Source: Diphasiastrum complanatum (Eukaryota; Streptophyta; Lycopodiopsida; Lycopodiales; Lycopodiaceae). From it: 64,000 nt of DNA. The notes beneath the pieces are model-generated. The model was not told the origin of the DNA. It made no database searches and was given only the letters and a program-made list of their open reading frames with translations. The position numbers and the translations under genes were made by a program. Positions 10,399 through 21,872 of the stretch are shown piece after piece. The first letter of the stretch is position 1, and every line of letters begins with the position of its first letter. The stretch covers positions 44,418,145 through 44,482,144 of the forward strand of contig CM055099.1 in NCBI GenBank assembly GCA_029204225.1. Direction: 5' to 3'.

Positions 10399-12024
10399 TC
10401 AATGTCCCCTTTTGTAGAGTTGTCCCGCTATTAATTGAAAGGGTGCTGCTTTTATTAAAAAATTTCTTTTTTTCGTTGTACTCAGGCCTGCTTTTAGTCT
10501 GCCGGTTGTGAAGAACTGAGTGATCTCCTCAGCCCATAAGGGTGTGGCATTGATCTGAAAAAGGCATGCATCAGGGAGATCATCGTTGACTGGTGCAGTT
10601 GCTTTTTCAGCATTTGGTAGTCTGGAAAGGTGGTCCGCCATGAAATGTTGGGTCCCTTTTTGAATGACTACACGGAAATTAAATTCCTCCAAAATCAGCA
10701 GCCATCGAGCTATGTGTCCCATCTTACAGGACTTATTAACGATATATAGAAGGGCTTGATGGTCTGTGTAGAAAGCAAAGGTCTGGCCTAATAAATAATG
10801 TTGTAGTTGTTGTACCGCATAGACCATCGCCAATGCTTCTCTCTTGGTAGTTGCATAGTTTACTTTAGCAGGCACCAGTTGCCTGCTTAAGAAACGTATG
10901 AAAAAGTCTTTGCCATACTTGCCTTGTTGTGCAAGAATACCTCCAATGGCATACTTACTTGCATCAGTATGCACATGAAATTCTTTCGTGTAATCTGGTG
11001 AGCAGAGTATGGGAGCCGTTGTGAGGGCTATTTTCAACTCCTCAAAGGCTTTAATTTGTTCTTCGGTCCAGCGAGGATCTACCACAACTAAATAAACGAG
11101 GCGTGCCTTGCTGACATAGTCGATTATAAAGATGCGATAATAGTTTGTATGATCGAGGAAGACATATACTTCCTTCACTGTTGCAGGTAAGGGCATGTCC
11201 ACGATAGCCTTGATTTTGGACGGGTCGGTAGAAATATCGTCCTTTGAAATTATATGCCCGAGTACGACCCCATGGGTGACCCATATTTGGCATTTATCAG
11301 GGTTTAGTGAGATGCCAAATCTACGACAACGGATGAATATTTTTTCCAGGGCGTCAAGGTATATAGCTGCAGAAGAATGTACACCTAGATTGTCGATATA
11401 AATCTCCATGATCCGATGTAACAGATCTTGAAAGGCCAGTTGCATGACCCGTTGGAACGTTGAAGGGGCGTTACATAAGCCAGAAGGCATAATGTTATAA
11501 GCGTAAACCCTATTCTCTGTGGCAAGGGCCATTTTATGTTTATCTTCAGGGGCTATTTGAACAAGGAAATAACTGCTGAATCCATCCAAGAAGCTGAAAG
11601 CTTCGACTCCTGCCATTTCCTCTAATATTTGGGTCGTTAAAGGCAAGGGAAAATGGTCTTTCTTCGTAACCGCATTAAGGTTCTTGAGGTCGACACAGAT
11701 ACGAAGCTTGTCATTTTTCTTGGGTACAACCACAATGGGCGATACCCAATCAGTATGTTGGACCTCATAAATGAAGCCAGCATCCAGCAATTTCTTAATA
11801 TCCTCTCTCCTCTCACGATAGATGGAGTTACTACGGTAAGGTTTAGCCCTAACAGGCTTAGCATTGTCTTCTAAGGGAATCCTATGGACGACTATTTCAT
11901 GGGAAATTCCTTTCATTTCTATATAATTCCATGCAAATACATCCCTGTATTTGCAGAGTAAGGTCTCGAAATCAGAAAGTTGGGTTGATGACAAATGTGC
12001 ACCAACATGAACTATTTGATCCAT
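10399..12024 (-). CDS. Gypsy reverse transcriptase-RNase H
   Basis: This 541-codon frame is uninterrupted. RT covers about residues 20-290: DVFAWNY, GFIYEVQHTDWVSP, VVVPKKNDKLRICVDLKNLNAVT, FLDGFSSY with catalytic Asp147, PSGLCNAPSTFQRVM, and the active-site box reading YIDN at 209-212, so the last Asp is Asn. RNase H follows with Asp354 (HTDAS), Glu396 (TKREALA), Asp421 (YTDHQ) and MADHLSR, so its acidic residues are present. The protein copies genomic RNA into cDNA and degrades the RNA. The Asn in YIDN should impair polymerisation despite the intact frame. It connects upstream to the linker at 12160-12690 and downstream to integrase. Confidence 0.92.
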   Translation of the reverse strand: MDQIVHVGAHLSSTQLSDFETLLCKYRDVFAWNYIEMKGISHEIVVHRIPLEDNAKPVRAKPYRSNSIYRERREDIKKLLDAGFIYEVQHTDWVSPIVVVPKKNDKLRICVDLKNLNAVTKKDHFPLPLTTQILEEMAGVEAFSFLDGFSSYFLVQIAPEDKHKMALATENRVYAYNIMPSGLCNAPSTFQRVMQLAFQDLLHRIMEIYIDNLGVHSSAAIYLDALEKIFIRCRRFGISLNPDKCQIWVTHGVVLGHIISKDDISTDPSKIKAIVDMPLPATVKEVYVFLDHTNYYRIFIIDYVSKARLVYLVVVDPRWTEEQIKAFEELKIALTTAPILCSPDYTKEFHVHTDASKYAIGGILAQQGKYGKDFFIRFLSRQLVPAKVNYATTKREALAMVYAVQQLQHYLLGQTFAFYTDHQALLYIVNKSCKMGHIARWLLILEEFNFRVVIQKGTQHFMADHLSRLPNAEKATAPVNDDLPDACLFQINATPLWAEEITQFFTTGRLKAGLSTTKKRNFLIKAAPFQLIAGQLYKRGH

Positions 12025-12159
12025 CTCCTCGTCAGGATCTTTAATGTTCAGTAGAATTGTCTTAGCAGGTCCTTCAAAGGAGTTGGAACTTGGTGTAGGT
12101 TCCCGATGTGGATGTGGTAACTAGATAACAACGTCATCCAGTGTGAAGTCTTTGAAGTT

Positions 12160-12690
12160 CTATGGAAGATCAAAATGTGGGTCCACATAATGTTCTAGGA
12201 CTTTAGGAATCATTTGAGCTGATTCATTACTGGACGTGGAAGCTTGGTCGGATTGTGTTCTGTCTGTTTCCTTTGACAAGGGTTTTATCGGTTGTTTAAG
12301 CTTCACACGCATCTGTTTTTTATGCTCAGTTAATTTTGTATCAATAATTGTATTTTTTTGTAATCGAGATTTTTGTGGGTTTTGAGTGGGCGGTGTTGTT
12401 GCCTCACTTATCATGTCATCATCAATGGTATGCCAGACTTCGTTTGGATACATGTCCCATGTATATGCTTTGGATTTCGGTCTATACGCTTGTGTGTTGG
12501 GCACCTTGGATGTAAGTTGGACATGAGCCAACGGGCCTGGTGTCTTGATTTCCTTAGGAATGACTTTTGATGGATAACGTTGAGCATCTAGATAGAGGAG
12601 TGCATCCTTGGGCCAAAATGACCCCTGAAATTGGCTACTCAGAGCCAGCGGACAGAGCAACGTCACAAAGCAAGGAGAAATGCATTTCAA
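12160..12690 (-). CDS. Gypsy linker between protease and RT (hydrophilic ORF)
   Basis: This 176-codon frame is rich in Lys, Ser, Thr and Gln (AYRPKSKAYTWDMYPNEVW, then QKSRLQKN...HKKQMRVKLKQ). It has no domain I recognise. Its position just upstream of RT and its composition fit the spacer between protease and RT in gypsy polyproteins. The start is arbitrary because the upstream protease is lost. A stop and roughly 135 bp separate it from the RT frame. Confidence 0.6.
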   Translation of the reverse strand: MKCISPCFVTLLCPLALSSQFQGSFWPKDALLYLDAQRYPSKVIPKEIKTPGPLAHVQLTSKVPNTQAYRPKSKAYTWDMYPNEVWHTIDDDMISEATTPPTQNPQKSRLQKNTIIDTKLTEHKKQMRVKLKQPIKPLSKETDRTQSDQASTSSNESAQMIPKVLEHYVDPHFDLP

Positions 12691-13446
12691 GGTGTTTTCA
12701 TCACCATTCTATCAAGCGGAGTGCGGGTGACCTAGTGATGGGCTACATTCACTATTTGGGTACCGTAGGGCCAAATTTGGGGAAATTTTTGGCTGGTGAA
12801 ACCTGCTACAGGGCGGTGTAATGAGAATAATCGCTTCGAAATAATTATTACTTACTCCTGACAGGGTAACAAGGTGTTTGGAGGCGATAAATGCAGTATG
12901 GGGGTGAATGGTAGCGGAATTGTGTGGAGAAAGCTAGTTTTGGCGATGGAAGTGCAGTTTGGCGGCATGACTACTCATCATTGGCGATAATTTAGAGAGG
13001 GCAAGCAATCACAGGTGAGAGGTAGGCATGGTATGCTGATTACAGGTGAAAACTTCTTGTGATCAGATTCAACTTTTGGAGTTAGAACCAACCAACGTCA
13101 AGTGGTGTTTTGGGGGAACGCTCTCACAGGCATGATCGGCAGTGGCATTGTCGAGTCAGGTGATAGTTGCATTGACACACGCATCTGTAGCTTGGAAATT
13201 TCTCATTCGGAGGGAAATATGGGCTAGCTTGAAGGTACACATATTGGTAGTCACATGTGATGGAAGTGCAAAGTGGTGCCAGTTGGAAGCCATTGGGCAA
13301 GATAGCGGACTTGCATTGGACGAGCTGTGTGTGGGACACGCAGACGATGAAGAACGGGTTGATAATCATTTGAATTCAGAACAAGGTAAAAATTTTAACT
13401 CAACTTCAATAAAATCAAAGCTATTTTGCAGATATTGCAAATAAAA
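12691..13446. other. Intergenic, no gene recognised
   Basis: There is no convincing coding frame. The sequence is moderately G-rich with several GGCGAT words. It may be unrecognised 5' gypsy DNA, because the protease expected upstream of 12690 is not visible. Confidence 0.5.
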
Positions 13447-14178
<732 letters not shown>

Positions 14179-14191
14179 TGGTATCTGAGCC
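14179..14191 (+). other. Primer-binding site, slightly diverged
   Basis: TGGTATCTGAGCC directly follows the LTR end and differs at one base from the tRNA-Met primer site. The next bases (AAGGATCAACCATCTTTAGCAA near 14210) match the segment after the 49204 primer site. Confidence 0.85.
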
Positions 14192-15179
14192 TTTGGTGCA
14201 GGCTATTAAAGGATCAACCATCTTTAGCAAAGATTTGGAGGAGTTACCAATTCTAGAACATGCTAGATTGATTCATACTAAAAAATCAAGCATTTTTCAT
14301 GTGTAGAATTGATTTTTTGTAAATCAAAACTCAATATAGGGTTGCGACGATGAAGTAGGTCAATTTCACAGTTCACTTTTTGGATTTGGGTGACTTTAAT
14401 TGCATTAGGAAGGTCTCATTGAAGGCTACAAGATTCTATATCAAGTTTGAAGCATTTGCATGTAGAATTTGCAAGATTCAATTGAAAGCTTCAAGGTGCT
14501 TCTAACTATGATGATTGAGAGAGGAGGAGATGAGAAGAAGGGTGTGACATCATTCATTTTTTTTTATATTTAAATTAGTGACATGGAAAAAGAAGAGCTT
14601 TTGATGTCCTCTTTGGCTTCTAAGTCCCACATCCTTGCTGAAGCTGAGTCACAAAGGCTCCTACAGGCGAAGAAGTAATATGTTAACACCTTCCAAACAC
14701 ACTCTCCTCAATCTTAACATAGAAAGTGAAGGGTTGGGTTTGTAGGGCCACATTTCTCTTTGTCATAGCTCTAGCAAGCATTTAGCTCAACCTACACAAT
14801 TCAAATTCATGTGTCCATCGTTCTTAAGGCTTCTCCTTTGTTTAGGAGTCTCTTTTGGCATCATTGTTGAATCTCTAGCCATTTTTTTCTCTAGTCTTGA
14901 AAATAGACATTCCATTTAGACATATTCGGGCCACGAGCTAAAATAGACACTCGTGTTGAAAATAGACACTCTTGTGCATTTTTTGATTTTTTTTTGTGGA
15001 CTTGTAAGGGTAAAAATAAAAGTAACATGAACAAGAAACTTGATATGCTCAATACATTATATGCGAATGTGAAATGTTATTCGATTCCATATAATAAAAT
15101 ACAAATCTTTACCTATGGAGTGCATGTGTTGTAGTACAAAGTGAACATGAAGTATGTGGGAAAAAAAAAAGTTTAAAAT
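14192..15179. other. Internal/flanking DNA after the LTR, no gene recognised
   Basis: The first ~50 bp matches the internal start of the 49.2 kb element. Beyond that I see no coding sequence, only A/T-rich DNA. Confidence 0.5.
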
Positions 15180-16960
15180 AAATTTCAAGTGAGATTGATG
15201 TTTTTGTTCAACATGTCATTAACCTCCTTTATGTGTAATAAACATCTAAACTTTGAAAATGCAAGCTTGTTCTATTGATGACTATACATATTCATTAAAG
15301 CTTAAAAAAGGTTCGCAACTTTGCTTTTACAGCTAGAGTTTATGTTGATTCACATGGTTGATTTGTAAATTATCCTAATTGTTATAAATAGGATCAAGTT
15401 TTGAAAATCTCAAAGAAATGCACATTCTCCACCTAGAACCAAAATTTCAACTACTTATTTGTTTTTATTTTAGTTACCACATGATGTAGACAAGTTGGAA
15501 GATTGAATTTCTTCTTGAGATTTATAAACATTGTAGTGCTCAAAGCACTATGTTGACACTTTTTATGTACTTTCTAAAATTTAAAAACTTAAAATCAATT
15601 CTTTTTGTCCTATCAATGGCTTCTTAAGGATTTGATGTTAGTATACTACTTGAAAGGGGTTCTTTTTACTAGGTTTCTATGTTGATAAGCGATTTATTTA
15701 CAAGTACTTAGCCATTTATGATGTAATTTCTCTAGTTTTATTCTTATTTTTTCACATAAGCATTTATGTACCACATAGGAGCACATGGCATGTCATGATT
15801 ATAGTTCGTGTGCTGATTATGTTATGTTCAAGGTCAAGGTTGAAAACCTTTTATGTGCGAATTGCAGAATTTCACATGGCCTAACATTTGCGAGAAAGGG
15901 GGTAGCGAGGAGAGAGGGGGAGGGGATGAGGAAGGAACGATGTGGGTTTTGTTTCAAAAGATATGTGACATTCCCAAAAAGTGAAAATTAATCGATGTCA
16001 TGATTCTTAAGACTAAAGTATACAAAATCCATATATCAAGTCAAGCATCACCATATATCTTTGGGGCATATTAAAATCAATGGATACTAGCCTTTATCTA
16101 AAAACTAGGATGCGTGATCTAATGGATTGCGTGCATCCTTAAAACGAGTAAAAATAAGGTAGGCATAGTATCATGACGATGCAAGAACAACTTTCTCATA
16201 CACCTCAAAGGTCATGTCTAGAAAAGTGAAAAGAAGCTTTCCACTAATCTAGCTAGAGGAGAAGCACAAAAAGAACACTCCTCTATAATTTTTTTCAAAA
16301 TAGTCCCTTTGAAATAATATATGCATATAATTTACGTTAAAAAAAAAAAGATTAAGAACATTCTGTTGGTTTGATAAAGTAATGTTACAACAAACTTGTC
16401 AGAAAGAATTGATGAGTTGGATCCACTATGCAATAGTGGCTAACTAGAGGAGGTTAGCAATGATAGATGCAAAAACCTAGAGAGAACAGGTAGGACATGT
16501 GATAGGATAGATAGTGTGTACGTGTGGGTGTGAGTAAACGAGAGAAGTGGAAGGTACAAAAGTCGTTGTCCAATTGTTTGAGCCTACACAATATGGCTCT
16601 GTATATGAATGAGTAAATTACTAAGTATTGAATGTTGTGACAACTCTAGAGGTAGCATTATTGGGAAATGAACCTAAGCTGATTATGAAGTTACTTGATA
16701 AGGAAATCAATAGATTAAATTGGGACTATTTGTTAAGATGTAAATGATCTTGGTATACCAAAAGATTTTTGTGAGAATTGTGAAATGTTTTTATTTTGAC
16801 AAAGAAATTGCCATTATGAAAATAAATGGAAAGACCACCATACCTATAAGAAGTGAAGCACATTAAGGGTATCGTTTTTCATTCCTACTCCACTCAAGAG
16901 ATCAACCACTCATCGTTGATGGCACAAAGCTTGTATAGATTGAGCAAAAACAACTATAGG
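15180..16960 (+). repeat. Unclassified dispersed repeat, copy 1 (inverted copy at 40580-42460)
   Basis: The segment matches the reverse complement of 40580-42460 in the same order over the whole length. Shared stretches include ACCACATGATGTAGACAAG (15478), GTAGTGCTCAAAGCACTATG (15534), AATGGCTTCTTAAGGATTTG (15615), TACTAGGTTTCTATG (15668), AAAGTAATGTTACAACAAAC (16375) and GATCTTGGTATACCAAAA (16748). Indels break all frames, so I cannot assign it to a class. The even divergence suggests an old transposon family. Confidence 0.8.
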
Positions 16961-19900
16961 CAATGCTCTTAAGATAATTTAAAGGTTTTGTAGAATGTTA
17001 ATCAATTGGGAGAAGTCATATTTTAGGTATGCCAACATTTAGCCTTGAATCATACTGGTTGACAAGTTTTGAATAAATTCGGTATTTTTGAGCACCTAAA
17101 GCCTTAAACAAAAAATCAATATTCGAGAAAGAAGATGCTCAATTAAATATTTAGCATATTTGAATCTAAATGGAAAGTTGGTTTCTCTTCTTTGAGATTC
17201 TACATATCAATGTTGTTGGGTATAGAAGCTTGCTTCAAATTCTTGTCCAAATTAATGGATGAATTTTCCATGGAACAATAGAATTTATTGTGTACAAGTT
17301 GGAGAGTTTGTATTGCTCAAGTCAAAGATGGAGGTTTCAGTCAAACGAGTTCAAAGGTTCAATCTTGTCTGTTTATTTATAGAAGAGTAATTTGCAATGT
17401 GGATAGAAGAGGAAATGAGATTCTAGTTCACATCCTGGTCCAAGAGACAATTTATGTAGTAAGGTAAAGTGGGATAAGTTGGACTTATCAAGCTAGTGAA
17501 CTCATGATGTTATGAGGGGAAAAGCTTGCAAAGATGCATTGTAGTGTTTTTTCGGTAGTTTCCACAAGACTTTTGATATGGTTGTATCTCACATTACTAT
17601 ATGGATTCGTGTACATTTTCAAAACCTTATATTTTGCAATGCAATACCAACAAAAAAAAAAAAAAAAAGCCTTCCATGCATTTGCAAGCCTCATGATTGA
17701 ACCTAGCCTTTGCTGGGAAGCAATTGCTCTTTATATTGTTAAACAATGGGCTAGAATTCTAATTTTGTTTTTTTGGGAAAGTGGAGAGGATGCATCAATT
17801 GATGTTGTGAAAGTGTCATTTTGAATACATGTAGAATGTAAATTGACTCTTTACGGACTATTCTAATCCAAATATGACAAGATAAATGAATAGCGAGGGT
17901 GTTGCTTGTAAAGTTGCTCATGGAGAAAACATGTAAAAGCTATCCTTTCTAAAAAGGATAAGCAAAGGTATATACTCTTTGAAGAGAATTTTCTTAATGC
18001 ATTCAAATGTTGTTGAGTAATGAGGCATTTATGTACATGATGCATTCAAGAAATTAGGTAGTAGGGTGGTCTCATCAAGAAAGACTAAGAAATGATTATT
18101 GTTGGCATTCCTAGAGCAAAGTTCCTAAGGCTCTTGATGAAAAAACTTTTTGTTCGGGTTATAGTGTACAAAATCAAACTAGGAGGCAAACTTTCGAGAC
18201 AAGTGGCAACAAAGAACAACATGTCCAAGTGTCTTAATAGGAGACACTGAATTATGAAACACGTGCACCAAAAAGGCAAAAAGTTTCTACCTTGTGTAAA
18301 AGCACTCAAATATGGAAGAGAAGGTAGATTTGCAAAAGAAGACAAGTTTTCAAAAAGGATAGACAAGCTAAGTGAATTTTCCTACAAAAAAGATTTATGA
18401 AGTATGCATGAGATGATAAGTATCTTTTCTTGGTACAATGCCAACCACTACAAGGAAAAAACTATTTGAAACTATCATAAGGATGAAACTAGCTAAAGAC
18501 AAGATATTTTCAACAAATCATGCAACCAACAATACAAGTACATGACATATGTGCAAAAATAGTAAACATCCTAACCTGACTATTTGTGGCCTAATGTGGC
18601 AGGCTAAGTTTTAGTTGCTCAAAATGGTACATCGTACCTTATTATTTGAATTTTTAGGGAGGAAATAATATCCTTTGTGTCTTACTTCTCATTGTTTTAA
18701 AATGAGGTGGAAGTTAGGCGCTTGGTTATAAGTCAAGATCGTCCATCTTGGTCAAGGATAAAAATTGATTTAACTAAGATGACTAAATGGACCTAGTCTT
18801 TTGGTCTACTAGGGCATACTTCTCTTCATTTTATAAGTGCCTCATTTGTACATATTTTATATTGAGAGATTCAGAAGCTTATTGAAGCTTGTTTGTTAAG
18901 AGCATAATTCCTTGGCAAGGTGCTTGGTTGTCATAGCTAGATAGTAGAAGCTATTGAGCATTATGTATTGTGTTGATTTGATCTCCATGGCCTATTACAA
19001 GTATATGAGATTCAAATTCATTTACCCCTTATCCTCCAAGACATAAGAACATTTGACATATCCTAGTAGATGGAAAATACAGATTACAATGCTTGTAGTT
19101 CCTATTGAAGCTCAACATTTGACATTTGTATTTGAAAATGTCAGATAAATCAATAATGTAACCATTATGATAAAGATTTGCAAACAATATCACAATGTAT
19201 GTGTGCCCTATCACAGGCATTTAGATTGGATCTAGATCAACATCTTGAGTTCAGATGACAAGCAAAATTATGGATTTTTCATGGCAATAAAAATACTGAA
19301 AACTATGATATGGAAGACTAAGTATATTCTGCATAGATCATCATGAAGTACTTTGTCACGTCATACAACAATAGTTGGTGTAATCAATTCCATACGAGGG
19401 ACTACTCTCAAATTTAAAACTATTTTAGTCTTGCTTAATTTGCATGAAAAGCATTGTAAATTCAAGTATTCACTTTTTTACATTCATTTTTGTGATAACA
19501 TTGTGCGATAATTTTTTATCAAGGATGCACACATTCTTATTCGGGATATTTGACATTTTCATCACAATAGGTAATATTCAAAGTATTCACTTTCTAGTTT
19601 TATTTTTTGGTTTTTGAGTGTGTTTTATTATTGTGAGTTTTGATATTCTATAATTTGCTATTATATTTTCAGTTTTTGATGATTATTATTTATGTATACT
19701 AACTTGGTGATCTAAATCCATGTTTGGTCCTAGGTGGTTTTATTCTAATAAAGTTATAGTGTTAAAATTGCAAAAGTTATGTCTTCTAGTTTTTCTTCCA
19801 CTTGTATGACTACAACTGTTGTATTGGGATTGAACTCATGACCCCAATGAGTCTTTAGTATTCTTGCAAAGGAGGTAAATTGTTTTTTGGTTGAAGTTTT

Positions 19901-20119
19901 AATGTGTGTATGAGATCCCTGAGAGATTGTATTAACTTGAATTCATGAAAAGAAGAAAACATATGCCAAAATGTCTTATAAATGTAGAAAGTTATCAATA
20001 ATAACTTTGAAAGATTACTCTAGGAGACCATAAATATTATTGAAAACAATTTGCATACAAAATTTCCATACATGAAGTTTTCTTTTTCTCTTGAAAGCTA
20101 ACCATTAATTATAGACTTT
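16961..20119. other. Intergenic, no gene recognised
   Basis: A/T-rich DNA with short homopolymers (A18 near 17652). Short frames such as 17534-17824 (+) and 18366-18085 (-) have low-complexity composition and no family resemblance, so I do not call them genes. Confidence 0.5.
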
Positions 20120-20432
20120 TTACAAAGTACATGGTAAAAGCAAAGGTTTATCAGCCTCTTTAAAAAGGAGCAGGGGGGAGATGACAAAATCACCAGTCCC
20201 AAATTCTTTGCTATTTCTATCTAACCAAATGTTCTGAAGAGTGATGACTCTAATACATTGCCAAAAAGCGTTAACATATGCATCATCAAAAGTGATAACA
20301 TTCAACAATAAATATGTAAAGTGGCTGAATCTCCTGAATCTAACATGAAAGTGCACGATAAAGAGGTTAGTCCCTGACTCCCAAAGTGGAGAATAACAAT
20401 GAAAGAACAGATGAATCACATCCTCATCTGAT

Positions 20433-20503
20433 GTTTTGCATTTAGAGTAGACATGTTTTGCATTTAGAGTAGACATCTGATGTTTTGCATTTAGAGTAGA
20501 CAT
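20433..20503. repeat. 22-bp unit repeated three times
   Basis: Copies at 20433-20454, 20455-20476 and 20482-20503 share GTTTTGCATTTAGAGTAGAC. The first two abut and the third follows CTGAT. It lies inside the LINE remnant, just before its zinc-region frame, and adds in-frame-looking repeats to that frame. Confidence 0.95.
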
Positions 20504-20656
20504 GTGACAACATAGCAATAGAAAGCTGAAGAATCCTAAGAGGGAAGACTCTAAACTTGCCAGTTCTAATTTTGTGAGTGTGGCAAAATCTGATTTTCAA
20601 AAGGTAAGAAAACTTAGGTGGAGGACAGACAAAATTGGAGTGAATTCGTTTGTAGG

Positions 20657-20857
<201 letters not shown>

Positions 20858-21872
20858 GGTCGACAAGTCTAAGTCCCCCCAGCTTTTTAGGTGCCATGCA
20901 AATATCCCAATTCAGAAGACTAGGACAATTGTTCCAAAGGAACTTTTTGGAAATCTTACCAATGGAGAGGGAGTAGGAGGGGGGGGGGAGAAACCAAATG
21001 AAGATAAAGTAAGTGAAATAAGAGGAGATAATGTGTTTGAGAAAAATGAGTCTAGTTGGAAAGGAGAGCTCGGAAGAATCCTAGAGCATAATTTTGGCTC
21101 TTATTCTCTAGATTTTCCAGTTGAAAAAATTTGTTAGAAAGGGGAGGGAAGATATCTAAAAATGGTGCCATGAGGGAGGACGTTAAGGCCTAGTTCTTGA
21201 CACCAATAAGGAGGAACATCGTGAGAGAGAATAATAATATCATATTTCTGAAAGTTGATCAAAGAGTCAGAGATGAAGCAAAAGCAAGCTAACTCGAGTA
21301 GAAGAAAGGAGGCAGAGTGGTGGTGAAGTTTAATAATGCAAGTCAAATCATAAACAAAAAGTTGTGGGCCGAGAGGCACGTCACAAAAGATGAAAGGTCA
21401 AAAGGAGGAGAAATTGAGCTTATGAAGATGGAAAATAAGCGGCTCTGTAGCAATTACAAAAAGGTAGGGGGAAAGGGGACAACCTTGTCTGATGTCATAG
21501 GAAACATGGAAGGAGGGAGATAGGACTCCCTGAAAAAGAATGGAAGATGAGGCAGGAGCGAAGAGAGCATGGATGAGTTTGGTGATGTAGTCAAGGAATC
21601 CAAAAAAAAAAACAAGAAGTAAGAAGGTAGTTCCAATTGATGCGGTCAAAAGCTTTATCAAAATCTATCTTGAGTACAAGGGTCTCGGGTAGTTGAATCA
21701 AAGAGAGGAATCAATGGTTGACCAGACATTGAAGATGTTATCAAAAAGGGATTTGCCTTTAACAAAGCCAAACTGACTTTTGGAGAGGTGGGAGGAGAGG
21801 AGAGTGGCAATCCTGCTAGCAATAGCTTTCGCTACGATCTTGTAAGAGGTGTTTTTGAGTAAGAGCTCACAA

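Larger units (their letters stand above)
5959..12690 (-). mobile_element. Ty3/gypsy element, Tat/Athila-like order, decayed
   Basis: In minus-strand order this element has a protease-RT linker (12690-12160), RT-RNase H (12024-10399), integrase (10173-9334), an AT-rich spacer, two 25-bp minisatellite blocks, and an additional ORF after integrase (about 7661-5959). No LTR could be delimited at either end. The protease itself is missing or unrecognisable above 12690. An extra ORF and tandem repeats between pol and the 3' LTR are known features of Tat/Ogre/Athila-type plant gypsy elements. Placement in that group is inferred from this layout and from RT wording such as DVFAWNY. Confidence 0.8.
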
